Source of the DNA: Ypsolopha sequella
Lineage: Eukaryota > Arthropoda > Insecta > Lepidoptera > Ypsolophidae
DNA length: 64,000 bases
Reading direction: 5' to 3'
Assembly (NCBI GenBank): GCA_934047225.1
Contig: OW203991.1
Coordinates: 3,348,001-3,412,000 of the forward strand
In this document: positions 42,971 through 53,540 of the stretch, piece by piece
How positions within the stretch are numbered: the stretch's first letter is position 1
Layout of the letters: the number at the start of each line of letters is the position of its first letter
Notes under the pieces: generated by a model
Databases searched by the model: none
What the model was told of the DNA's origin: nothing
What the model saw: only the letters and a program-made list of their open reading frames with translations
Translations under genes and position numbers: made by a program

Positions 42971-44229
42971 GAATCCCTAGATAAAAGATCGATAAATCAT
43001 ATATATTTTCTTCAATATGAGGAGAGACCTAGTTTCTTCCAATGAACCCTTGAAAACCTGGTGTTGTTGATGTTCTAGCGTCAGGTGTCCCGTTAACTAA
43101 AATAAATAATAATTCAGTCTTCCAATTCATATCAATAAATAACAAACTATTATTGGAACTGACAATAAGTAAAAAAGTTTAGCTGACCAAGATGTCAAAA
43201 CTTATTTCTTAAACATTTATTATTGTGTGGTACGGAACCCTCAATTCACGAGTCGTACTCGAACTTGCCCTTCTTCTATTTATTAATTCACAAGGCGCGG
43301 TTCAAATTAAATAAACATTATTGCTTCTTGCGTGATAGCTTTCGACATCTGTAGTTCGGACCGAGCAGGCGGTAGCTAAATGCTTTTTAATGAAAGTTCT
43401 TTTGAGTCTGAGCTTTTTTAAACAGAAAAAACGAGAGCATGAAGAATTAATTTTAATATTTTTACATACTTCAGAATAGTTTACAAAATGGTTTTGTTCC
43501 TGACCAAAAATGTTTGAAACTTCTGATTTTATTTGCATCACAAAAGAAAGCTTAAAGTAGCTGAAATTGGGAAATAATTGTGTGATACTTACGAAATGTT
43601 ATGATTATTTCCTAATTTTCCATAGTTTTCCTCTTGAACAGCTATTCAAATTCGGCTAATTAAATCCCAGTGTCGTAAATAAAACTTATCACCACTGGCT
43701 ATCACTTCCAATAAATCTCACAAAGCACATAAAAAAAACAAAAACTTTCAAATTTCGAACGCATAAAGTTTGAAGTTACGTTCCGAATCGATACGGACGG
43801 ACGGTCGCGTGAGGTCGCGCGCGTTAAACGTGCGGCTCAAAGCTTGGCTGTTTCCGGACTGTCCGACTATATTGGACGAAATACTGACTGAGCCACCCAT
43901 GGACAAAATTACATTCAACAAAGTAAAAAATGTAGCCGAATCTAGCCCTTATTTCCTAGCAAAAAGAACCTGATCTAGTCATATTTCTACATGGTTCTAC
44001 AGCCGCATAACTTTGTCGCTTTAAAAGTTGAAGGCAGTGCGTATGGTTTTTTTTTCTTTAAGTTCTTGGGATCATCATGGGGTCAGGGTGTAATATTTTA
44101 CCTTGTTTGTTTAATACAGTCTTAATAAAGCGATTTGTGTAATGGAGATGAGAAAATAATTCTTAGATAATAGAGACAACAGGTATGCAATGCATACATA
44201 ATATGTTTGCATTTTTGTACTATTTTTTT
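42971..44229. other. Unassigned region
   Basis: Short frames at 43302-43541 (minus) and 43770-43973 (plus, GC-richer) were inspected but not recognised. A GGTTCCG-type relic lies near 43230-43275. Confidence 0.4.
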
Positions 44230-44842
44230 TCAAGGCGACATGTAAAAGTTTTAGCATCCCTGTTACTCCATATGCGAAAACACCCTCAGTGCGGCTTCGT
44301 GGAAAAGTAGCAAAAAGTCGGTTTTTTATTAATATAAAATGTAGTAATATAAAATTTTCGTTTAACCAGCGGGCCTATTGTGTATCTCTAGTTGCCTTCT
44401 GGACTGGGTGTCTATCATCAAAAACATAGATATACTATCGAATTCCGATGTCCTAAGGATATTTTCGCACTTGAAGTGACGACACAGATTGTTAATAGTT
44501 CAATACCCACTAAAGGCAATTTTGAAATTTCAGTTTTTAGCTAAGTTTTTGATGATAGGCACCTCGTGCAGTTGGCAACTAAAGATACACAATAGGGGGG
44601 CAGGTCCTATAAAATATAATTGCAGTCCATATGTTATTCTAAATTGTCAAACCAGGAGAATTGGTGTCGAAAAAGACCTCATTTCAATAAATATTTGTAT
44701 CGAGCCGAATTTCTCCAATCGCGTTTTTGTTTTAACAGATCCCTAGAAAAAGATTATAAAAATAATATACTATTTTATCAAAATAATACATTATTTACTG
44801 AAGTAGATATGCAAGTTCTTAAAGTATCGATTTTTTTTCCGA
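44230..44842 (+). mobile_element. Family D MITE carrying a nested 231-bp MITE, right end lost
   Basis: It starts TCAAGGCGACATGTAAAAG (TTAA decayed to TCAA) and matches 12519-12935 up to TTTTTTTTCCG. The 231-bp insert is at 44370-44600. Confidence 0.75.
44370..44600 (+). mobile_element. 231-bp MITE (family H) at the same host site, inverted relative to host
   Basis: Flanked by CAG at 44367-44369 and 44601-44603. Starts CGGGCCTATTGTGTATC. The host position equals that of the 16043 copy, but the orientation relative to the host is opposite. Confidence 0.85.
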
Positions 44843-45108
44843 GGAAACTAAGTATGTTGCGGAGTAAATCAATTATTATCCACGACATTGAATGAGAATG
44901 AAGCAATATTTGAATAAGGCTGCAAAGCTAAATATTTTTTTCTAACATTTTCACAAGGTTCAGAGTATGGCTAAATAGCGTAAAATTGTAAATTAACTTT
45001 TAATTGCTTTCCGAATGCTTCGTCATCGCACAAAAACCATGTTTCATTACCACCATTAAAATCCATGTACTGTAAAAATGACTCTTATTATAAGGTTTTA
45101 CTTTGCTG
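44843..45108. other. Short non-coding spacer
   Basis: Nothing recognised. Confidence 0.4.
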
Positions 45109-45440
45109 ATAGAGCTGGTAGAGCTGATGCCGGGCTCGACTGTGGAGGTACCACCATCTTACTTGGAGACCCCCTCGAAGTAATTCGGGGGAGAGTAAGA
45201 GGACAGCTCACAGGCAAAAAACCAGGAGGCCCACCATGCCTGGGACCGATGGATGGCGGTATATCCATCCCTAATAGCCGGGCGTCACTGGTGCAAGGGT
45301 TCCGGCACCGCGCTCACCAATTTGCCTGCCCAGCGTGTGTGAGTATGGGCAACTCTTCCAGGATGACCGCCGGGAGTGTCAAAGTCCTGGAAAGGCTTAT
45401 GTCCAGCAGTAGACGAACTAGGCTGATGGATGGATGGATT
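45109..45440 (+). repeat. SINE of the TGATGGATGGA-tail family, small internal deletion
   Basis: From GAGCTGATGCCGGGCTCG to GGCTGATGGATGGATGG; lacks the GGCCTTATATGGAACAGAC block. Confidence 0.75.
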
Positions 45441-45506
45441 GTTGATATAACCTTCAATGATGTCGTTTTTTTTACATTCTTCTTCAAGCGCCAGTTTGTA
45501 CATTAA

Positions 45507-45971
45507 GGGCCTTACTATTGCCAAATGGGTACTTTCTAAAGCCTACTCCTCGTTTATGGCCACACCAAAAATAATGAAAAAATGTATTATGAATAATCAA
45601 CTCTTAGAAAACATATGCAACATTTTCCTTTTTCATACCACGAAAACTTCTACATGATTTTTTTTTTAATGTAGGATGTTTTTTGATCTCAAATTCCCTA
45701 CTGCTCCTGAGTGGCTTGGCCGATTGAATTCATCTATGCTTTGATAAATAGATAAACTTTATAGCTATAAATATAACATAAGATTATTCAATCGAGTAAT
45801 CACGTCCAAGTGAAAAGTATAATTTTCTCCTATTTCGCCCTCTCAAGGACGCAGCGAGCGTCGTAACAGCCACTATGCATTGCGCGCTGATATGAACATT
45901 ATTTCAATGTCGTTTCCGTTGATATTTGTAGTGACAAATATCGAGCTGCTAATTTGGCGATGGTAATCGCC
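45507..45971 (-). mobile_element. TTAA-flanked MITE, family A, copy 4
   Basis: TTAA at 45503-45506 and 45972-45975. Very similar to 3227-3689. Confidence 0.75.
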
Positions 45972-46122
45972 TTAAGGGCCGATTTTTCAATTGCCAGATT
46001 AAATTTATTCCTAGGAATATACTATATCGATTTCATAAAACAAAAGGTGTTAGAGTGAAACCAACGTAGTTTATTTATATATAGGAATAAATATTATCTG
46101 TCAATTGAAAAATCGGCCCTTA
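45972..46122. mobile_element. 150-bp MITE sharing the TTAA of family A copy 4
   Basis: Ends TAAGGGCCGATTTTTCAATT (left) and its exact inverse (right, ending 46122). It abuts the neighbouring MITE at one TTAA. Confidence 0.7.
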
Positions 46123-46235
46123 GACAACATTTTTTTTTTTACTTTTATTTTGAAAGTCGTTCACCCCTATTATTGAAAACTAAACAAGGCGAAACCACTA
46201 GACCGCCTCTCTGGTGTAGTGATATAGCTATTTAA

Positions 46236-47066
46236 GGGGCAGGTAGTCGCCAATGACCTTGAGTCGACGTCTGTTGGTTGGTACAAAGACATCACTGAGT
46301 CTCCGGATAGCGCAAAATACTCCTAGGAGAAAATAATATTTTTCACATGGACTGGATGGATGGAAAAAAAATCCATAAATTATATTTGTAAGCAATATTT
46401 TCCTAGTATTTTGGTGCAAGAACTATAAGAGGTTTGAAAGAAATAACCAATTTTACCTAATTTTAGTCTAAGAACAGCTTCACTTTGAACAATATTTTCT
46501 TATATGCGAGAATAATTTCCTTAAATGAAGTTGTTAATAACAACATATATTTTTATTAATAATTTTTAAGGCGCTCTTATCCCAAAATCAGTAATTTCAA
46601 AGTCAAATAGAACTTTCAAATATCGTCTAAAACTTCAAAAAAAAAAAAATACGCAATATAGTTCGAACCTTTATCTAGGTCTTACACGCATGTGTTACAC
46701 GATCAGATAAACTTTGCTCGATAGAAATAATTCACGAACACAGCATGTAATAAGACCTTTCAAATCATGCCATTTCCATAATTCCACTCTTTTATTAACG
46801 AAACATATCTTTTAATATTGCTCTTTAAATTTTCTAGGTCGATCACGTAAGTGGGTTTTAATAAAGATATCCCTGATTTTTAAACAATTTAAAAACCGAT
46901 AAAAACAACGAAAAAGTACAAAAGTGTGGTTATTTTCTTTACTCCTTACACGTAAAGAAAAAGACAGAGAGTCACTCTTCTGGGATAAGAGCGCCTTAAG
47001 CATACCGTTTAAGAGAAATATCTTTATCAAAAGAGTCATTTTCGAATGACGCTGAGTAGAGGCGCC
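46236..47066. mobile_element. TTAA-flanked MITE, family B, copy 1, with nested element
   Basis: TTAA at 46232-46235 and 47067-47070. Starts GGGGCAGGTAGTCGCC and ends TAGAGGCGCC. The 50536-51204 copy lacks the nested element. Confidence 0.7.
46570..46995. mobile_element. Nested piggyBac-type MITE, 426 bp
   Basis: Perfect 15-bp TIRs (GGCGCTCTTATCCCA at 46570-46584 and its inverse at 46981-46995) with TTAA on both sides (46566-46569, 46996-46999). The empty site is the single TTAA at 51130-51133 in the sister host copy. Confidence 0.85.
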
Positions 47067-47094
47067 TTAAGTACTCACTACTAATTCGGAAGTC

Positions 47095-47290
47095 ACTGCT
47101 TCAAATCTTGTAGGGGCACATTTGTGATCGGTCTGCGTGCTTTGGACTGTGGGTACATTTTGTACCCGAAGTTCGGCGATGAGGTCACCACTCATCATCG
47201 GTGAAACGGTTGGACTGTGACTTGCATTTTACAGTCCATATCCGGAAACAACTCTGGCACCCCCGCCGTGATGCATGTCGTGATGATTTA
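47095..47290 (+). repeat. tRNA-SINE body, diverged
   Basis: Contains TTGGACTGTGACTTGCATTT and CCCGAAGTTCGGCGATGAGG, matching the SINE at 32800-33150 read in reverse. Confidence 0.5.
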
Positions 47291-48195
47291 TTTTTTATTT
47301 ACAGTATGAATTTGGCTGTACCAATCAACGTCAGGTTTTAAATCCGTTATCTAGATAGTTTTTCCAAAATGTAGTATTCAAGAAATAAGCTTTTTTTTAA
47401 ATCATATATTTATTTTATAAGCGATACATCATATGATTAAGCCGGCTTAAAAATAGTACTTAATTTACTGTAATTATAACAAAAAAAAACTTACTTACCA
47501 AAGGCTATTGGGATAAAGTTGGTTGTACAGATTTATAAAATTCTACTCTGAGGGTTAAAGAATGTAAGATAAAACAAATAAGCTTTTTTCCCTAAATTAT
47601 TATTATATACGGGCACTGGTTGACAACGGGCAGGGCCCGTTTAACAACGACGGTGATCGCCGCGTCGTCGTCTTAAGAATGACACTCGCTTTGATAATGC
47701 CGAAATTGTATCGGTGAAACGGTTGGCATACAGTCAACAACAGTCACACGTGAGTGTTCAAGCCGGATGTAATAACGACACTAGCCTTGATAGTCAATAA
47801 CAATTACACGTGAGTGTTCAACCCGTATGTAATAACTTTTTTCCCTATTCGTTTGAACATTGTAATTTGTAACCTGTGGGAGGCTTGACTGCATAGATTC
47901 TTCGCAACAGTACCAACTTCATAAAATGAATATATGACAACAGTACGGCACAGATGATCAACTCTTTGACCAATTAGGGCTTTAATAAGTATTACTTTAT
48001 AATATATATTTATAGATATGGAGCATATAAATTATAAAAACAATTAATATACGATATATTTCGACTCCTACTATGGAGTCGTCATCAGTCGAATGAGGTA
48101 TAAATAAATATGACAGATAAAGAATATAATTTTTTTAAAAAAAGTGACGTCTGTTAAAAAGAAGGAGGAACAAAGAAACTTTTTGGGAGTGATGA
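47291..48195. other. Unassigned region with a short tandem duplication and a hairpin
   Basis: CACGTGAGTGTTCAA occurs twice (about 47746 and 47807). A hairpin (48062-48081) is flanked by CTGATGA and GAAA on the minus strand. Confidence 0.45.
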
Positions 48196-48268
48196 TAGTA
48201 GTAATGATGATGGTGATGATGATGATGATGATGATGATGATGTTGGTGATGGTTATGATGATGATGGT
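48196..48268. repeat. (GAT)n microsatellite
   Basis: Imperfect GAT repeats with a pure core of about eight units. A second, (GATTAT)-type run lies at 48637-48675. Confidence 0.85.
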
Positions 48269-48763
48269 ACTATTGGGGTATTAAATTGAATGTTTTGTCA
48301 GATGTGTCGTGTCATGTTTGTCTATAACGACTACTCACGATATGTTAGTCAGATTTCGCCAGACTAGTTTCAATACAATATTATGATATATTCGAAGGTA
48401 AACAGGATTACGCGTCGGTGTTCCAAACGGAACGTCCCATTCGGGACTGTACCATTACAGTAAAACTGACTGAAACTTGACTAACACAATCGTGAGGAGC
48501 CGTGTTTTTAGTTATTATGAATTACCTAAACCACAAATCTTTTAGTATTACTATAGTTTGTCACTCGATTAATAAATAAAACAAAATTTTTATCCAAGTA
48601 CTACAATACTTATAATACAACTATTACATGAGAGATTATTGATTATGATATGATTATGATTATGATTATGATATTACAATTTATGAATTAAATAAAACTA
48701 CATATATAATAAGTCCGTGTGATATGAAAATAAAGAAACTCATAGGTAGACCTTTTAATAAAA

Positions 48764-49050
48764 ACCGGCCAAGTGCGCGTCGGACTTGCGCACGGAGGCT
48801 TCCGTACCATTATCTATAAAAACGGCAAAAAAACGCGTCTGTTGTATGAGAGCCCCCTTAATTTTTTTTTTTTGTTTTTTGGTATTTGTTGTTATAGCGG
48901 CAACAGAAATACATCATCTGTGAAAATTTCAACTGTCTAACTATCGTGCTTCATGATATACAGCCTGGTGACAGACGGACAGACAGATGGACAGTGAAAT
49001 CTTAGTAATAGGGTCCCGTTGGTTACCCTTTGGGTACGGAACCCTAAAAA
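48764..49050 (+). repeat. GGTTCCGTACCC dispersed repeat, full unit
   Basis: From AAAACCGGCCAAGTGCG to GGGTACGGAACCCTAAAAA. Confidence 0.75.
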
Positions 49051-49684
49051 TTCGACAACTCAACGACACGCGACGTCACAATATCAATATATGGATTCCA
49101 TCATGCTTCATTTGACATTACCCCATAAATATAATTATTATTATTATTCTAATGCACTCCCCCTATGAATATTTTTGCGTTTTTTTTTTTTTTCGGAATC
49201 CTTGTGACAAACTACAAGCCTCATCCAAATCGGTCAACAGTCCCGCAAACGGACAGTCAGACCGTAAAACTGCACCATAAGGGTTTCCATAATTCGGTGG
49301 AACCCTAAATATAGCTGATCCTGGCTGGGAACATCTGTCCCAAAGTATTTCCTCGAAGTAATCAAATTTTTCCCAACCAAAGCCACTGTCCGCAGAAAAG
49401 TTTCGAATATCAACGCTTATGCTAAAAGTTTCGCGACTGCCATCTGCGCTGAATGCAGCTGGAAACTCTGCTAGTTTGAGGTTTATCCTAAGGACATGGA
49501 GTAAGAAGCCAGGTATGCTCATTCTCCCACTCCTTTAAGACACGACCAGTCTTTAAACTTATCTGGCACTACCCTTAAAAACTTTCCACATCACCAAAGG
49601 TTAACTGGCAGAGAATGGTAATTAGCATTAAGATAGCCTTTGTGCGTTGTAAATTATTTTTTATAGTAAAATATTACATTGGTT
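49051..49684. other. Non-coding region with a GGTTCCG-type relic
   Basis: 49190-49315 has GGAATCCTTG and GTGGAACCCTAAA ends. The open frame at 49163-49522 (minus) overlaps it and lacks recognisable domains. Confidence 0.4.
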
Positions 49685-50044
49685 GGTGTTAGAACTGATG
49701 CCGGGCTCGACTGTGGAGTTACCACCATCTTACTTGGAGACCCCCCCGAAGTGATTCGGGGGAGAGTAAGAGGACAGCTCACAGGAAAAAAACCAGGAGT
49801 CCCACCATGCTTGGGACCGATGGATGGCGGTATTTCCATCCCTAATAGCCGGGCCTTATATGGAACAGACTGGTGCCGGCAGCAGCGTCACTGGTGCGAG
49901 GGTTCCGGCACCGCGCTCACCAACCCGCCTGCCCAGCGTGTGTGAGTATGGACAATTCTTCCAGGATGACCGCCGGGAGTATCAAAGTCCTGTAAAGGCT
50001 TCTGTCCAGCAGTGGACGAACTAGGCTGTGATGGATGGATGGAT
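49685..50044 (+). repeat. SINE of the TGATGGATGGA-tail family, near full length
   Basis: From GAACTGATGCCGGGCTCG to GGCTGTGATGGATGGATGG; all internal blocks present. Confidence 0.75.
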
Positions 50045-50149
50045 AATTATAAACTACGTACATACATAAAACAAAAATTGCAAATAATCTAAATTGTATT
50101 AAATATAGCCAGACGTAATTAGTAAAAATAAAATAAATCCTGTCACGAC

Positions 50150-50345
50150 ATGACACAGTCCACACTCGTTACACCCGCGTTTCACCGACGTTTAGTACGT
50201 CCCAACGCGATGGGTGGTGAGCCCCACCGCCGTACTTCGGGCACAAATACACGCTTTTTAGGGCATGCAGGTTTCCTTATGATGTTTTCCTTCACCGTCC
50301 AGCAAGTGGTTAGTAAAAACAAATACTATGCAAATAAATTCTGAA
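50150..50345 (-). repeat. tRNA-SINE body, 5'-truncated
   Basis: Matches 32870-33060 (CGTCCCAACGCGATGGGTGG, GGGCACAAATACACGC). The tRNA-like head is missing. Confidence 0.6.
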
Positions 50346-50535
50346 AAAAAATCCCATAGCTTATATTTCTAAAAGTTTAATTTTTTTTGGAGAATATCCG
50401 CCATTTTAGGACATAGTTTTCATTATTTTGGTGTTTAAAATTAACTTTAAAATTAAATTTAAATTAACTTTTACGTTTTTATGATATCTCAAAGTTTTTT
50501 TTTTTAATTATGCTATAGGAGTTTCCGTTTCTTAA

Positions 50536-51204
50536 GGGGCAGGTAGTCGCCAACGACTTTGAGTCAACCTTTATCGGTAGAAATATCGACAGAAACTATA
50601 TCGAAATAACGTTAATATCAGCGCGCACTGCATTACGACGTCGCTGGGTCTCCGGATAGCGCAAAATAGGAGAAAATAGTACTTTTCACATGGAGGACTC
50701 AATGGATAATATTTTATTTGTATTTTAGTGCAAGAACCATACAAATACCATTAGTGGTTTCAAAGAAATAACCAATTTTACTTAATTTTAGTCTAAAAAC
50801 AAAGCTGTTTTATATATTTTCATGTTGTTTCTTATACGCGAGAATAATTTCCTTTTCTTAAACGTAGTTGTTTATTATAGTTTAACTAACAATATGCTTT
50901 AATATTTTAACTTTACGCTGATTTTATTGAATAATTAAGTATGTTTTTTTTTCTTTTAATGGTGGTGGCAGAATAACAGCGTTCCTAATGCCTTTGGTAT
51001 AGGAACATATGCTGAGTCACCGTCTTTTTTAACAGTGCCATACAACTTTACGTTTAAGAACATTGTACTACTTTGTCCATAATGGTGTGTTAAATAAATG
51101 TCTTTTTATTTTATTTATTTTCATAATTTTTAAACATACCGTTTAAGAGAAATAACTTTATCAATAGAGTCATTTTCGGATGACGCTGCCTGGGAAGAGG
51201 CACC
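50536..51204. mobile_element. TTAA-flanked MITE, family B, copy 2
   Basis: TTAA at 50532-50535 and 51205-51208. It carries the empty target of the nested 426-bp MITE but has its own extra segment at about 50945-51115 resembling a retrotransposon 3' end (TTAAATAAATGTC). Confidence 0.7.
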
Positions 51205-51208
51205 TTAA

Positions 51209-52042
51209 AGAAGTAACAAAATAGGGTAGAAAATACCTGACTTCTTGTATCATGCTATAAATAAAGTTTGAAGCTTTCCCGGCAGTTCTAAACACAGATA
51301 AACTATTAGGTGAAATGTGAACAGTTCAACTTTTAGGATCACAGAGAATGTAGCTCCCAGGTTTTGAAACTGACGTTTTCGAACAAAAATCTACCTTATG
51401 GAATGATAAACACACCACCGCTGTGGCACAAAATAACTACTAACAGAAGGTTCACTCCATATAACTAGCGAAAACAGGCGCACGCACACAGACGCGAACT
51501 TACGACGATCTCGGACAAAGTCGGGCGAAGCTAGTCACAAGTCACGAGTGCACCTGTGATTATTGTTTGGAGTGACGTATTTTATGGTATAAAATATGAG
51601 TAAAGCTTATCGACATTGTTGCGTATATGGTTGTTTGAATACAACATTAAACCGAAGGGTTTTTTTTTTAATTACCCATCATTGCAGAAAGGTTATCGAA
51701 TTTATAGATAGTTATTCAACAAAACCTTATTACCTACATATAAATTGTATATACTCATAGCCTCCTTAATTATACTGCATTCGCAAAGTTTCCATTGGTT
51801 TCTGTAAATAAGAATTTTTTAAATACGGAATTTAAAACATTAATAATATATCTATATTACATTTATTTATTATATTACAGCTATATTACAGTTTAAAGTT
51901 ATTTATATCTAACGATTTTAATGTCCAAAGTGACGTTAAAAGTGATAAAAGTGATTAATGTATAACCCAAGGCTGTTAATTTTAAAATGTGAGTTCCTGA
52001 ATTTTGTCGCGGACAGATGAAAGGAATAACTGAACCTCATCT
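51209..52042. other. Unassigned region
   Basis: A family K fragment lies near 51700-51830. No gene supported. Confidence 0.4.
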
Positions 52043-52352
52043 AAAAAACCAGCCAAGTGCGAGTCGGACTCGCGCACGAAGGGTTTCGCACCATCTATAA
52101 AAACGGCAAAAAAATCACGTTTGTTGTATGGGAGCCCCCTTCAATATTTATTTTATTCTGTTTTTTTAGTATTTGTTGTTATAGCGGCAACAGAAATACA
52201 TAATTTGTGAAAATTTCAACTGTCTTACTATCACGGTTCATGAGATACAGCCTGGTGACAGATGGACAGACGGACAGATAGACGGACAGCGGAGTCTTAG
52301 TAATAGGCTCCCATTGGTTTGGTTATCCTTTGGGTACGGAACCCTTAAAAAA
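52043..52352 (+). repeat. GGTTCCGTACCC dispersed repeat, full unit
   Basis: From AAACCAGCCAAGTGCGAGTC to GGGTACGGAACCCTTAAAA. Confidence 0.75.
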
Positions 52353-53332
52353 CCTCTAAGGTTTCCTTTTTTGGCGTGACTGTACCCACTCAGTAATAAC
52401 ATCCATTGTTTTACCGCCGGGTACCCCTGTTATTGGCACCTAATTACGTCCCTGAAGAAGGTGCGACAAAGGACGGCGCTCCCGTTTGCTCCCATAAATA
52501 ACTCGGGTCGTAAACATAACACACCCTACTCCGTGTTAAACGAGACAAAATGGCCCGCAACTGTGTCGGTGGCTAGGGACGGACTTAGGAGAAAAACGTC
52601 CCCCTTTTCGTTTTAAAAGATCTTTAGGTAAACTTGATGTTGACTGTGGCATTTATTATGAAAATTACTCTATGATTCAGATAAAATGCTGAAGTCAGAC
52701 AGGCAGTTCTTCATTTAAAATATATAGATAGATATATATAATCTTTATTTACTCAGCACTATCAACAAAATAATTCAAACACATTTTAGGTACAAAACGA
52801 TATGAAGTGCTGGGTAAAAAGGCCCTGAATCAGCATGTGTTGCAGCCAGTAGACTACAACGCTGTTGTTATGCCAGAACCATTGTTTTGTCACGCGTACT
52901 TCTGACATTTTAATGTACATACTTACATATTGTAGCATTCGCTACAAGTATTCAACCTTTTTCATATATTTTTAGTCTTTCTTTATCGTTGATTGCTTTG
53001 CTGAATTTTCGAATTCGAATATTTGGAATATCTTGTCAGATTTTTTTGTTATTTTTCTCATATCAAAGAGTATCGTGGTACAAGGAAGACAAATTTGCTA
53101 CAGAAATATACTCGTAAAATTTAAAATTTGAAAGCTATTTGGATTCTTGAAACAGAGCACATTTGCTCTAAATATTATGAAAGCCAGTTTTTTTTCTGCA
53201 TTTCCTGGTAAGTTTTGTGTAATTTTGGTTTCATTCTCTGAAAATCCCTTTTGTCCCGTTTCCAATACGTTAATTCCCTTTCCCAGATTTCATAAGCATA
53301 TCTTGACGCTGTTGTTTTATTTCTTTACAGCG
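52353..53332. other. Unassigned region
   Basis: GC-richer patch at 52390-52600 without a recognised frame. A retrotransposon-like 3' end (read in reverse) near 52735-52860. Confidence 0.4.
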
Positions 53333-53333
53333 A

Positions 53334-53540
53334 CCCTTCAGGTTTTAAGGGTTTTTCCCCATTTCTTCTTCAATTCCTTCCGCCATCTCGTACGGTTGTA
53401 CCTATTGAGGCCGGATATAAGGACCACGTACCCTGGTGGGCTAAAGCTTCCGGTATTAAAACAGAAGTCGGCTTGGCTTCATCGACTACTCCCAGGAAGA
53501 CTGGAAACACCCAAGTCACGAAGAGACCCTTACCAGGTTT
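53334..53540 (+). other. Exon-like open segment, unassigned
   Basis: After a pyrimidine-rich TTATTTCTTTACAG, one frame reads DPSGFKGFSPFLLQF, then VPIEAGYKDHVPWWAKASG and TPRKTGNTQVTKRPLPG, 69 codons without a stop in a locally GC-rich patch. A minus-strand frame is also open. No start codon, partner exon or family could be identified. It may be an orphan exon or part of an unknown transposon. Confidence 0.25.

Noticed and set aside
43302..43541. 79-codon minus-strand frame with several cysteines
   Set aside because: No family match or supporting promoter or splice signals; composition is that of the surrounding AT-rich DNA.
49163..49522. 119-codon minus-strand frame
   Set aside because: It overlaps a GGTTCCG-type relic and has no recognisable domain.
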